Positions 26,900-39,544 of a stretch of DNA of 64,000 nucleotides are shown piece after piece. Both the position numbers and the translations under genes were made by a program. How positions within the stretch are numbered: the first letter of the stretch is position 1; each line of letters begins with the position of its first letter. A model generated the notes under the pieces. That model had not been told where the DNA came from, ran no database searches, and saw nothing but the letters and a program-made list of their open reading frames with translations. The stretch comes from Drosophila persimilis (lineage: Eukaryota > Arthropoda > Insecta > Diptera > Drosophilidae): assembly GCF_003286085.1 (NCBI RefSeq), contig NW_020825312.1:5890001-5954000 (forward strand). Direction: 5' to 3'.

Positions 26900-28148
26900 A
26901 TCCGCATACCCGTGCCAAAATATAGCAACAACAGCAGCCCGAATAACCCCACAATGTATTTAATATTTTTATTGTGATATGTGTGCAAAGGAGCAAAAGC
27001 TCCATGACTGTTGGGGCCAAACCAAAAAGCATAATTCGTAATCAGTGGGGAATTGTTTCATACGATAATTGTACGAAATTTATGGCCTTCCTACGTAGTA
27101 CAGGCCATTGGAAATGGCGATGTCGGATTGATTCTGTGTCGAGGTTGCAAAACCTCGGAACCTGGAAGAGTAATACTTAATCATGCCAATCTTTTTCTGG
27201 ATATATTTCTGTTTTAATATTGTTCAAGATATTCAAATTATACCTTTTAAATTCATTGGAAAACTGTAATCACAGTCTTCAACGCTGGGCTAAGATCGAG
27301 CCATATCCGTGGCATACTCTTTCGATCCTGCATTGATCGGTGGTCCAGATGCTGCGGATTATAGAAAGATATACATAGATTTCTGTTGTTGTCGAAGCAG
27401 TGATGATGTTACGTTAATGTCCTCTAGCAGTGTCACTCCTCCCTCAGGACCCCCCAGTCTTATACAAAACGCTGTCATCGTCTTTGTTGTTGCCTGTTTG
27501 GAATGCAAATCCGAAACGGGCTGAAGGCGTGGCGCTGGGGTGTGTGGGGTGGTGGGGTGGTGGGGTGGTGCGTAGCTGCGGAGGGAATGAGTAAATTTAT
27601 GCAAATCCAAAGCGATTTCCAACACTAACTAAAATGAAACGGGGCTTCAGAGTCAACAACAGTGGGCGGGAGTGTGGGTGGCACTAGTGCATTGGTCGAT
27701 GTGCACTGGGTTGGTGATGAAGCTGAGGAAGCGGTGGGCGGAGGGCGGAGGATGAGGAACAAATTGCACAAAAATACTTAAGACAGAGGAAAGACTCATA
27801 GAGCATACCTACGCCATTTTGTATTTGTGCACTTGCAGTGAATCAAAACTTGGAGCGTTTTATGAGCAGAGAGAGGGGTGCTCTGGGAAATCGGGAAATG
27901 TGGGGTGTGGGCAGAACTGTGGCTGTAAAAACAAACAGCTGCCAGAATCTGGCGTTTAGCTTAAGCAAATGATCAACAATCCGAAGGAGACAGACAGAGA
28001 GAAAGAGAGAGAGAGAGACTGGCGAAGGGAAGTGCGAATAAATTTGATGACCAGTTAAAAGGAATTGTCTAAGACCATCACAAGACTCCCGGGAAGCAGA
28101 AACAGAAACAGAAGCGGCATAATAGTTTGGGAACAACAGGCCCCTCCC

Positions 28149-28172
28149 TCCCTGTCCGTTAACGGGGAGGGA
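28149..28172. repeat. Imperfect palindrome centred on CCGTTAACGG
   Basis: Perfect 10-bp palindrome at 28156-28165, extended by TCCCT/AGGGA arms with one mismatch and one wobble. It lies about 360 nt upstream of the last Ten-a exon. Confidence 0.5.
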
Positions 28173-28524
28173 ACTCTTTTATGGGCCAGCGGAAGGCAAT
28201 CAAAATATCCAGCAAATGTTGGTGGCGGATAATAGAGCTGTAGAAATAAAAATACTCCAACTGAAACGTGGCCAAATGAAGGTGAGTAGATAATCATTTC
28301 CAATGATTGTGAATTCCACCGAGAGAAGTGCTGTTCTGAGAGACATTTGTCATATGGAGTGTGGCATAATCGAATGGTAAAGATACTGATAATATCCCTT
28401 AAGATCTCATATTTATACGTATCTATGTTCTGTACTAAGTAATAGTTATACATATGTGTAGTAGTAGAGGCAATAGAAATTCCATCCATGACTGACATTC
28501 GTGTTTACCTTTTGCCAATTGCAG

Positions 28525-31500
28525 GATCCTTGCATGTCTTGGCCTTGGAGCATTATCTGCCGTCGCACGACGAAAACGGAGAGTTCCACATTCCGTTCCC
28601 GCCGTCGAGCGAGATCTACGTGTTCAATAGGTACGGCCAGCATGTGGCCACCAAGGACCTGACCTCGGGCAAGACGCGCTACAGCTTCCTGTACTCGAAG
28701 AACACCAGCTTTGGGCGCCTGTCGACGGTCACGGACGCGTCGGGCAACAAGATCCAGTTCCTGCGCGACTACAGCAATGTCGTGAGCTCCATTGAGAATA
28801 CACAGGACCACAAGTCGGAGATCCAGATCAACGGAATCGGCATCATGACCAAGCTGAGCGAGAAGGGGCGCCAGGAGATCGAGCTGGACTACGACAGCAA
28901 CACGGGCCTGCTCAACTCGCGCTCCTCCGGCGGCGAGACGTACATCTACCAGTACGACGAGTTCGGGCGCGTCACGGGCATGATCCTGCCCAGCGGCGAG
29001 ATCGTGCGCATCACCTCCCAGCTGGCGGACAACAAAGGACTCACCATCTACGTGCACGCCTCCGTGGAGTCGCTCTTCTCCCGCGAGCGCGTCGTCGGCG
29101 TCGATGCGAACGAACTGCTCGTCCTCGGCGGCGTCCGATCCACCTTCCTGAAACGCGGCCTGGCCCACGCCGATGCAGAGCTGAAGGCCAACAACACCCT
29201 GGTCATCCACGGGGCCAACGGAGTGGTGGTCGAGGCCTCTGCGGTGGCCCGGCACCCTCTGCTTGAGGCCGCACTGCCCGTGGAGGCGGAGATGCTGGCC
29301 ATGTGGTCGCACCAGAGCGTCACCATGGGCGACGGGCTGACCAACTCGATGTATTCGGTGTACAACCTGGTCGGCGATGTCCGTAATCCCCAGCAGACAC
29401 TCAACCGCGAGATCTGGGTCAACCAGTCGCGCGTGATCGGAGTGGAGTTCGACCAGTTCACCAACCGTGAAACCTTCTACGACGGCCGACGCACCCCCAT
29501 CCTGATCGTGGCCTACGACCAGTCGGGACTGCCCAAGTCCTACTACCCCACCAATGGCTATCCGGTGAACATCACCTATGACCGCTTCAACCGCGTCGAG
29601 GGCTGGGCCTGGGGCCCTGCGGAGCTCAAGTACAGCTACGACCGGCACGGCCTGCTCTCAGAGATCACCTCGCAGCAGGACGGCATCATCTCGTTCGTGT
29701 ACAACGACTGGAACCTCGTCTCCGAGATCGGACTGGCCAGCCAGCGCAAGTTCGTGCTGCAGTACGACGACGCTGGAGGCCTCCGGCACGTGGTCCTGCC
29801 CTCTGGCACACGCCACAGCTTCAGCATGCAGACCTCGATCGGCTTCATCCGCTGCACGTACACGCCGCCGGGCAGCACCCGAGCCTACCTCCAGCACTAC
29901 AGCCACGCCGGAGCCCTGCTTCAGACCATCCTTCCCGGGGACGGTGCCCGCATCGTTTACCGTTACAATGCGGCCGGCCAGCTCACGGAGGTGGTCCACG
30001 GGGACGGACGCAGCGAGTTTCAGTACAACGAGGCCAGCGGCATGCCCAGCACGGTGTCGCACGCGGAACGGGAGCTGGAGTATCGCTGGGACTTCGAGTA
30101 CGCCGCCGGCCTCCTCACCGAGGAGCGCATCGACTACGTGGCCAAGACGGGGCTGAGCAACGCCAAGTTCAGCTACGAGTACGACAGCCAGCTGCGGGTG
30201 GTGGCCCTGCAGGGCCGCATCGGGGGCCAGAGTCTGCCGACGCAGGCCTTTGCCTACGACCCACGCACCGGCCAGCCTAGCCTCATCGGGCAGTTCAAGT
30301 TCACGCGGCCCGCCCTCAACCAGACGCAGCTGCACGACGGCACGGCCAGCTTCACGCGGACCGTGGACGGACGCTTCCAGACACAGCGCATGGCCCTGGC
30401 CATACATCGGCTGGAGGTGTTCCGCATGGAGTTCTCGTACGGCGTGCACGGCCGCATCTCGCAGACGCGAACCTACACCCGGAACATGGCCGTGAACAGC
30501 TACACGAACGTGAAGAACTACACCTGGGACTGTGACGGGCAGCTGGTGGGCGTGGAGGCGCAGGAGCCGTGGGGCTTCCGGTACGACGACAACGGCAATC
30601 TGCTCTCGCTCACCTACCGCGGCAACACGATCCCGATGGAGTACAACGCCCAGGACCGCATCGTGAAGTTCGGAGAGGGCCAGTACAAGTACGACGCCCG
30701 CGGCCTGGTGGCCCAGAACGCGCGGGAGGAACGCTTCCACTACAACACGCAGGGCCTGCTGGTGCGCGCCTCGAAGCGGGGTCGCTTCGACGTCCGCTAC
30801 TACTACGACCACCTGAAGCGGCTGACCACGCGCAAGGACAACTTCGGGAACGTGACCCAGTTCTTCTACACGAACCAGCAGCGACCCTACGAGGTCTCGC
30901 AGATCTACTCGCCCCGCGACGGCAAGCTGATGTCGCTCACCTACGACGACGTGGGGCACCTGATCTACGCGCAGGTGTACCGCCACAAGTACTACGTGGC
31001 CACGGACCAGAGCGGCACGCCCCTGATGCTCTTCAACCAGTACGGCGAGGGCATCCGCGAGATCATGCGCTCGCCCTTCGGCCACATCGTCTACGACTCG
31101 AACCCATATCTGTATCTGCCGATCGACTTCTGCGGCGGCATCCTGGACCAGGTGACCACCCTGGTGCACATGGGCGACGGCCGGGTCTACGACCCGCTGA
31201 TTGGACAGTGGATGTCGCCGGACTGGCAGCGCGTGGCCGAGCGCATCATCACGCCCACGCGACTCCACCTGTACCGGTTCAACGGCAACGACCCCATCAA
31301 CGTGGGCCACGAGCGCCACTACCCGCAGGACTTTGCCAGTTGGATGCGAACCCTTGGGTACAATGTGGGCAACCTGGTGCCGCAGCTGGCACGCGACCTC
31401 TGGCAGCCGCCGGCCCTTTGGGGACGTCCGCCCGCCAACCCCATTGCCCTGAACATGCGCCGACCCTTCGACAATATCCCCACCATGGCCGTGGAGAGCG

Positions 31501-32402
31501 GCTTCCTCGCCCACCTCAATGTGCGCCGGATGTCCGACTTCGAGCAGCTCTCGGCCCCGCCGCGGTCCGCTCTCAAGTGCGACGTAATGGACCCCTCGCC
31601 GCGCATCATCGGCTCCGACACGGAACCGCCCTTCGGCAAGGGCATCGTCGTCTCCCGGACGGCGGACGGGCAGGCCATCGTGTCCAGCGTACCGGCGGCC
31701 AATGCGATCTATCGGGACGTGTACACGAGCGTGTTCAACCGCTCGAAGCTGCTGCCCTTCACCTTCGTGGTGCACAACGCCCAGCAGGACTCGTTCTTCT
31801 TCGTCAAGGAGGATGCGTGGCGTGCCAGCGAGGACCGGCAACAGCTCAAGCGGCTACAGGGGCAAGTGAACACCACCTTCCACGAGATCACGCGCGAGGC
31901 TGCACCGGCCGGGACGCCTGGCTCCAGTGGCTCCGGTGGCTCCTCATCGTCGGCGGTCTCCGCTGCCGGCACCTCGGGCGGCAACTATCTCGACGTGAAG
32001 ATCCATGGAGCGCACGCAATCATCAATTTGCGGTACGGCACCACCGTCGCCAAGGAGCAGCAGCGCCTGATGCACCACGCCAAGCTCACGGCCGTCCGCA
32101 AAGCCTGGCATCGGGAGAAGGAGGCCCTGCGCAGCGGTCTGACCACCGCCCTAGAGTGGACCCAGCAGGAGAGCGACGAGATCCTCAAGCAGAGCTATGC
32201 CAACAACTACGAGGGTGAGTACATCCACGACGTGGCCCTCTACCCGGAGCTCGCCGAGGATCCGTACAACATCAAGTTCGTGAAGAAAAAGGGCGCTACC
32301 GGCGGCGCCGCCGGGGTGCCCAATGCCCGGCGCAGACGCCGGCGCTCCCCGGACCGCGATATCGACGAGGATGCGACGGCCGAGGAAGCCGTTGCCTGTT
32401 AG
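28525..32402 (+). CDS. Ten-a: Ten-a terminal exon: YD-repeat shell, RHS core, Tox-GHH-like C-terminus
   Basis: This 3878-nt exon contains the rest of the protein, ending at TAG (32400-32402). It opens with [19 protein letters not shown], then [16 protein letters not shown] and [12 protein letters not shown], close to Ten-m (EIYIFNRFGQHVSTRN, LSTVTDAAGNKV). Many YD/RHS repeats follow ([38 protein letters not shown]). The RHS-associated core [16 protein letters not shown] sits at about 31176-31230 and closes the barrel. After it come the linker and the Tox-GHH-like domain (about 31980-32280), which includes an antibody-binding-domain-type helix rich in His/Lys and the [17 protein letters not shown] box. 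A basic run (RRRRRRS) and an acidic tail ending EEAVAC follow. Ten-m ends quite differently (…FGELSA), so this is Ten-a. A consensus donor (GTGAGT, 32215-32220) lies inside the coding sequence. Confidence 0.97.
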
Positions 32403-32462
32403 CTCTTGGACGATGCCCCGATCTCGGAGATGCGATTACCATCCACCCAGCAGCTCTACTAA
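32403..32462 (+). other. Ten-a: Possible stop-codon readthrough extension of Ten-a
   Basis: Directly after TAG (context TAG-C) the same frame stays open for 19 codons, LLDDAPISEMRLPSTQQLY, and then ends in TAA (32460-32462). Most of these codons end in G or C, as in the upstream coding sequence, and the composition turns A-rich and non-coding right after the TAA. Drosophila has many conserved readthrough genes, and TAG-C is one of the permissive contexts. Whether readthrough happens here is inference; an ordinary 3' UTR start could do this by chance. Confidence 0.45.
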
Positions 32463-35400
32463 GAAGAAAGAGAGTGCCGTAACGGCTTACGGCGCAGGAA
32501 GCATAATTATTTATATATATATATAGGACTAAATGTATGTTATCGAACAGTTTTTTGATGTCAAGGAACATATATATACGGATTTTTTTTATCGTTAGGA
32601 ACTAGAGAGGTGCGACAAAAAATGCATATAAGTAGGGACTCGGATCCCATGTAGATGTCATGGATCTCATGGCAGATGCATACATAATCCGAAGTAGAGG
32701 TATACCCGTACTCGTCTATGTGTGTGTGTCATCGGCTATATCTAGACAGATACAGATACAGATAATGATACCGATACCGATACACTGATACACCGATATC
32801 GATATCGATATCGATACAGTTATAGATACTACCTAGAAGCATACATAGATATACATACATATATGCTATATAGCATAGTGCAGTAGTCATATAAACAGCC
32901 CAGAAAATCAACCTAAAACACATACATACATAACCATATACATATGTACATGCATACTCAGAAACAATAAGGCGTGGCAAGGGGCGTCAGATGATTGGGT
33001 AATAGTAAAAGAGTAGAACAGTAGAAGAGTAGATGGGATACAGGGGAATGCAGTAGGCAAGGAGGGAATCTTTTTTTCGTGGTACTCGAGCTTTTTGAGA
33101 CTGGCATAGTTTTAAACGAATCACAAAGCGCGCGGATACGAACACACAGAAACAGACACTCGAACAGACAGACAGACGAATATCCGACGGAGTGGGCCAA
33201 GAAGGATATTCATAGCCAGCACCATCAGCCATCGTAAATGTATATAGAAAATATATGGCAATGGGAACGGATATGATATATGAGAAGCGGAATAGAATTA
33301 GCCACAGATGGAGCCCTGGCACGCCGTCTAGGCCACACCACAAGCCACACACATAAACGACTACATTTGGCGACACAATTGGGGGCCCGTGGGAGATTTT
33401 TGCTTAGCGAAAGCGTTCTCTCATTTGCTTGGCACAGTGTCTCAGCTTCGGAACAAACAGAAACGGAAATCTATTCGAAAAAATGCAGCAAAAAATATTT
33501 ATTATTAAAAAAGAAACAACAAAATGTAGCTTATAGGCAAAGGAAAAGATTTTTTTTTTTAATTATACATAAAGATATACAAAAATATATATAGGTATAT
33601 ACACAAGTGTGCATATATATATATATATATATACATTTATATATATAGAAATGGATATGTATGAATAGAAACCTATAGATGTAAATTCCTGATAGATAAG
33701 CTTAAGTTTTTGTCCTAACTAATTTATTCACTATTATTGCTCGCAGCGGCGGCAAAGAAGGAACATCCACGATCCAAAAAACAACCACAACTCGTCTAAG
33801 ATCGAAATAAGTCTAATGATACATATATAAATATATATATACTGCTATTATCGTATGGAATGTGAAATGTTATGTTATTATTTATAAGTTTGCTTTTCGA
33901 ACCCAGCTGAATGCGGCCCAAAATAGAACCCACACATGAAAAAGAATCGATCTAAATAAAGCTTGAAACAGTATTAAAACAGAACAACAACAAACACAAT
34001 AAACCAAAATTATGCAGGATTAAAGAGGCCGAATACATACGGAAAACTCCAATCGGAAAGATCATTTCAAAAGATCAGTTTCCGTCCAAAATCAGATACA
34101 GATACAGATTCAGATTGAGATACAGATACTGATACAGATTCGGACTATGATCGAGAATGAGATGCAAAGTTAGCCCCCAATTCAAGCAGACATATTGGCT
34201 AGATATAGCCTCTCTCTCTCTCTCACTTTCAGATATTAATTAATAAATTTATTAACAAAACAATTATTACTGATTTTCACTCGAATCGCTTGAAAGCCCT
34301 AACATTTTTCGTTCGTTTTTTTTCCATAAATTGGTGCTTATCGAATTTATTGCAAAAACTATATGAATATATACATATAGATGTAGCTATTAAAGTGCAT
34401 GTGCATAAATAAGTTGGTCGATTCCTTGCCTCCTAGACATTAGCCGGAAGGGCACCTATGAGAATGAGAATGAGAGTGGACTCTTAGGAGAAATCCAATC
34501 CCCAAAGGAGAAACCAAACAGAAAGAATTGCTGAATTAAGTAGTTGCAAAGAAATGAAATCTTTAAGACAAAACACCGACTCAAAACCCAAAAACACACA
34601 CAAAATGAGGCCAAAACGATCGATCAATTTAAGGAAGAGTATGCTGTACGCAGAGAATGCCCGCTTGTGGAGAGTCCGCATCTGTGGGATAGCGTTATAT
34701 CAAAAACAAAAAAAAAGAAATTAAAAAAAAAACGGAAAAAAAAGTAGAAGAGAAGAGAAATGAAAAGAAACGAATTACAGTTGCTGGAGTATCTGTGTAT
34801 ATACATTAAGGCTAATCAAGGTAAACTAGTGTTATATCGTATATAGCACCATGCATCGTAATCTAAATACATATATAAAATATAAAGTATATGATATATA
34901 TAGTATATGAACAGATATCTGTATGCATAAGTGTATACAACATATTTTTTTTGCTTCTTTTCTCCATCGTTGTTGCGCCTAACTAGATGTAAAGTAAACG
35001 ATACAGAGCAAACGGATATAATATATGATGATACGGAGATGTAAGAGTATTGCGTAAGGTATACACAATACATACACATATATATACTTATGTATTTTAG
35101 ATATGTATGTGCGTGTGTGGATATGTAGGTGCATGAATGTCATACGATATGGGGGTAGCACTCCACTCCGTGCGAGTGTGCGAGTACTCCTCTCCTCTCG
35201 TTTCAGATTTGTGTTTCGTTTCCGTTTCGTTGATTGGCAAACCAAAACCATTTGAAAAAAGAGCAGGAGTCAGTTACCTATTAGAATTTGGCAAGCATAT
35301 AGGAAAAGGAAAAGAAACGAAAAGAAAACAAAACAAAACAAAAGAAAATAAAACAAAACTTAAATTGCTTCAAAAGCAAACAAAAAAAGAAAAACCAATG

Positions 35401-36300
35401 GCACACTAAAATTAATATTATGGATTGCCGAAAACTAAGGAGAAAATGGCTTGGAGAATGGGGAATAGATAATAGGAGAACCCACAGAGAAAATAAAAGT
35501 GCAGAAGCTGCGGACGGAACAACCAATATGTATGTGTAAATATCTCGAGAGAAAAAGCAAGTATTTTAGTGTACGAGTATTTATGTTAGAGCTACACGAA
35601 AACAAAACTAAACTTAAACAGAGGAAACAGAAATAAACCTAAACTTAAACTAAAACTAAACCGAGGGTCAGTCAGAGTCAGCCAGCTCAGCGGAGGAGGA
35701 TAAGTGGGCGAATGGGAGCGGATGGGAGCGGATGGGGAGCGATGGTCAGAAGAAGAATACTTAGCAAATAAAGAAACAGGGAAACAATTGAGATAAATTA
35801 ACATTTAAACGTTTTGCACACCACACATGAACGCAAGAAACTCACAGATACACAGACACCCACACAGAACACACAAAAAGACAGACAGGTGCACAGACAG
35901 ACGCACAGAACATAGAAACACAAATACAGAGGCAGACAGAACTCGCCAGCAAAGCAAACAACAAAATTTAGCAACAACAAGAATTTATGAGATATAATAA
36001 TTAAATAAACCCAATCCGAAGGCAGCGACAGTTGAGAATATATATAGCTATTATTAACGACAGCTGCAGAAAGAAGCAAAATAAAAATAAAAAAAAAAAT
36101 ACAAGAAGGAAGGAAAGAACGGGAAACCATTGAGAATGCAAAAACCAAAAGATGAACAAATTATATTTATTAGACAAAATAGCAAAGGAGCCAGAGAAGA
36201 AACTTAAGAATCTGTAGTATATCGAACTATATAACTCACAAATAGCAAATAAACCGAGGCAAGCCCAGCAAATACATACATACCTAGGGTACACTCAAAA

Positions 36301-36334
36301 TCGTACCCGTACCCGTACACGTACACGTACACTC
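36301..36334. repeat. CCCGTA/CACGTA hexamer array
   Basis: CGTACCCGTACCCGTACACG and following units, inside the presumed Ten-a 3' UTR. Confidence 0.9.
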
Positions 36335-36683
36335 GTATTGTAGGGAGAATTCCGCTTAAAAGTACGATACCAAACACTGCCCCTAACGTTTTTTTTTGTC
36401 GTCTATGTAAGCTGCTTAGTGAAGGACGAGGAAGAGGATGAGTCGCAAACGATTTGGTACGAGTATGACAGAGTCCACACCCAAAAATCCACCCAATTCC
36501 CCTAGGCGTATGCATATATCTAACGATAAATGATAAATGAACAATTATATATGGCATTATAGTACCACAGCAGAAAATAAACTAACGTAAAATAATAATT
36601 ACGATAATTATTGCAATAATGATAATGATATACCATATATATAATGATTTGAACGCAAAACGAGAATATTTTAAGCGTATTAT

Positions 36684-36686
<3 letters not shown>

Positions 36687-36720
<34 letters not shown>

Positions 36721-36770
36721 AACACATATATAAATATATATATATGTACATACATATATGTATATATGAA
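36687..36770. repeat. TA/TACA-rich microsatellite
   Basis: Long alternating TA stretch with ACATATA interruptions in the presumed 3' UTR. Confidence 0.85.
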
Positions 36771-36861
36771 AAAAGAGGAGAAAATGCAAACGCGAAAAGC
36801 GATTTAAATAAACCAAAACCAACACACACCACACAACTTCTGAGGATATCAAGGGTCTAAG

Positions 36862-36906
36862 AATAAATAAAAACTAATGAATTAATTAAAAATAAATAAA
36901 TAAATA
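36862..36906 (+). terminator. Candidate distal polyadenylation signal cluster
   Basis: Overlapping AATAAA/AATAAATAAATAAA copies are followed within about 30-40 nt by a GT-rich segment near 36940. This is the last AATAAA-dense point before sequence character changes, so it is the best candidate for the distal Ten-a 3' end. Confidence 0.4.
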
Positions 36907-37556
36907 TGAAAACTAAATGTGAACCAATCGCCCGCCGTGTTTTATTTCTATAAAGAGATCACTTAACAGGGATCTTAACGAGGATAAAAGGAATCTTTCA
37001 TTGCAGCCCAAAGATCCATAAAATAATTGTAATCTATTTGTATGAATTGACTTGCCAGTCAGGCTGCTTGTGTGATAATTGCGGATTGCAGAAATAGAGC
37101 AAAACTAAGTGCTAAAGAATCCATAGAGTAAGCTTTGTATAGACGTTTCTACTTAAAGACAATGGATCGTAGAAGATCCGCCGCACCCCCACACTTGCTA
37201 TTGAAAACCCGGAAAACTGCTGAGGCTTCCAAGTTGGCTCCTACCCCCAAAGATGCTCCCACGGTAACTGCGCCGCTGTCTTGGCCAGAGCGACACACAT
37301 GCATGCCAGAGTTCGGGTTTGGGTTCGCTTTCGCGTTCGGGTCTCGGTACGGGGCCACAGGCCGGATTTTGGCCAAAGATTTGCCCAGTCCACGACGAGG
37401 ACAGGACAAACTGACAGGTGGACAGGTGGAGAGGGAGACAGGCGCACAGGCAGTAAGAGAGCCATGGAGCAGCTGCACTAGATTTTAGTGAAATGTTACT
37501 ACTTCTGGAGCTGGGTCTGGGACTGCCACTGCTACTGTCAGAGCCAGATCCTGAGC

Positions 37557-37612
37557 CAGTGCCAGTGCCAGTGCCAGTGCCAGTGCCAGTGCCAGTGCCA
37601 GTGCCAGTGCAG
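37557..37612. repeat. GTGCCA hexamer array
   Basis: About nine nearly perfect GTGCCA units. Confidence 0.92.
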
Positions 37613-38081
37613 CTGCAGTTAAATATTCAAATTTATACAAAGCATCTTCAGGTGCTCGTTGAGCAGTTGTGTGTTGCCTGTTTACCAACTACAAACTATG
37701 TGTCAACAGCGGCTCAGGCCCGAGACAGATGAAGAAAGCATCTACTTCCTTCTCCTCCGGGCTTCAGGCTGCTGCATTATTTATCTTTAAGGGAGAAGCG
37801 AGGCCCATCCACAACAGCAGGAGCAGGAGAAGGAGCACTAGCTCAATCCCCAGCCCCTGTTCTAGCACTCACCTTAGCCGGGTAGCAGGTCGAGGCTGCT
37901 TGGGATGCTCTCCATTTTCTGCATTTCAATTACAGACTACCATCATCATCATTCACATTCGCATTCACATCATCCTCATAGACAGCATCAGTATGCGCAC
38001 TCGGTGCCACTGTTTGAGAGCTGGGCTCTAGCCTAGAACCTACCATTCAGTCAGAGCCAGAGCTAGAGAAGGAGCGAGTAC

Positions 38082-38130
38082 GAGTACGAATACGGGTACG
38101 GGTACGCGTACGGGTACGGGTATATTTCGA
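38082..38130. repeat. GGGTAC/GAGTAC hexamer array
   Basis: Imperfect at the start (GAGTAC), mostly GGGTAC later, with one GCGTAC unit. Confidence 0.9.
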
Positions 38131-39127
38131 ATCGAAATGCGAGTGCGGGTGTGCTGGAAATTATAAGCGACCCTGGACATGGTTGGGTGTAGCCATATTC
38201 CAAATGGAATGCATGAATGTATAATTCCAAATGTATTTATACATTTCACTAATGAGGGATCTGGCGCCTTCTCACATCTCTATCTCTATTTCTACCTCTG
38301 GCACTCGACCCCTCCCTGTCCTTGTCCTGATACTAGCGGAGTTTTTAAGCCCCGGACACGGCTAATGGTCACTGGACTGAGAGTAGAAGCAGAAGCAGGA
38401 TCAGCAGAAGTAGCAGGAGGAGCAGGAGCAGGAGCAGGAGAGAGTCACGTAATCAGCTTACGTAAATGTGCGTGGCTGCGGTCAAATGTAGTTGAAGGAT
38501 TTGCGCCAGGAGGAAAGAAGGAGCAGCAGAAAGGATTTCCCAGCTGTAATCCAGCGGCCAAGCGGGGTGGCACTCTGAAGCGATGGACGATGAAGCGATG
38601 GACGATGAAGCGATGGGGCAATATATCGTAAGAGTAAGAGCCAATGCCCAAAAACAAGTCGAGAGGAGTCAATGGTTTCAGGAGTCAGTAGACTTATCCT
38701 TTCTTGAGCATGCTTTGTAGGAATTGCCATGGGTGCAACTTCAAAAGAGCAATATTACGAGCATCTAGACATCGTTTTCACTCATATGGGCTCTAATTAA
38801 TGAAGTATGGTTCTATGAGAGTCGGATCGACCTCTGTTTGAAAACCATTTGACAGAAACCAGCAGGCCTTGAATTCGGTTCGACTTCTGCCTCTGTCCTA
38901 GACCCTGGAATTTATTCCGAACTTATTCAGTTAACAGTTGCTTGTAGCAGAGAAAACATCTGATTTTGTTCGGGAAAAAAAAATTCAAAATTTGTGAAAA
39001 ATAAAGAAAAATCGTTTTTGGAAAAAAATTTCGGTAAAAGTGAATAAAATTCAAAGTTAAATATAAATTTTTCGTTGTTGGAAATACTCGTAAATTTCCT
39101 TTCATAGTGCGCATACAGTGAGAACAA

Positions 39128-39234
39128 GTTCTGATGTAAATTTGAATACAAATTGATTAATTAACTAAGTAATGTGTATTGAATACATTAAATAGTTACT
39201 ATAAATTAGTTTGTATTCGAATTGAATTCAGAAC
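39128..39234. repeat. Foldback/MITE-like inverted repeat
   Basis: The left arm starts GTTCTGA and contains GAATACAAA. The right arm ends TTCAGAAC and contains TTTGTATTC. Arms of about 50 bp are complementary over most of their length with small gaps, around a short centre near 39181. No clear target duplication is visible at the ends. It could be a small foldback element or a chance AT-rich palindrome, though the arm length argues against chance. Confidence 0.6.
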
Positions 39235-39544
39235 CTATCGTTTGCTTCTAGTGTACTCTCGTACTTACATATATCAAGGATATTTCTTATTTTACTACAT
39301 GAGTGCAAGACTTGTGTATGTGTAAGTGCCCTGACATATTTGTGATTCGGAGACGCAATTGAAATTAATTCCAGTTCCAGGCTGCTGCTGCATTTCGATT
39401 GACATTAGACACAACAGATTGACAAACGATAACGTGAAATAGTTCCAAATGGTAACGAAATTTTCTAAATTTGTCTGTCATTATGGATGAACAACAAGTC
39501 CCCAACGCAACATTAGTTTACATTTTTAATCATCTTTAATACTG

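Larger units (their letters stand above)
23200..28524 (+). other. Ten-a: Ten-a last intron (5325 nt)
   Basis: Donor GTGAGT at 23200 and acceptor CCAATTGCAG ending at 28524. AT-rich, with AAC/CAA trinucleotide stretches near 24.0-24.4 kb, AC/TG tracts, a C12 run at 25366-25377, a CCCAAT hexamer array near 26.87-26.90 kb, and a perfect palindrome at 28156-28165. No gene recognised. Confidence 0.92.
32403..36920 (+). other. Ten-a: Probable Ten-a 3' UTR
   Basis: AT-rich sequence with no coding potential follows the Ten-a stop. AATAAA hexamers occur at about 33955, 35633, 35767, 36004, 36248, 36576, 36807 and 36862, with further copies up to about 36905. The final cluster is followed by a GT-rich stretch (CCGTGTTTTATTTC), which resembles a cleavage site with its downstream element. 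Transcripts could end at any of these. Long neuronal 3' UTRs are common in fly synaptic genes. The end point is a guess. Confidence 0.5.

Noticed and set aside
28446-31841. Very long antisense open frames (400 and 727 codons) opposite the last Ten-a exon
   Set aside because: They mirror the GC-rich, biased codons of Ten-a on the other strand and read His/Val/Gly-rich sequence with no family match. The + frame is clearly teneurin.
30569-32218. 549-codon + strand frame overlapping Ten-a
   Set aside because: Out-of-frame shadow of the Ten-a coding sequence, rich in Arg/Pro/Ala.
13214-32402. Assignment to Ten-m instead of Ten-a
   Set aside because: The C-terminus, the block after the NGGG motif and the [13 protein letters not shown] junction differ from fly Ten-m and fit the other fly teneurin.
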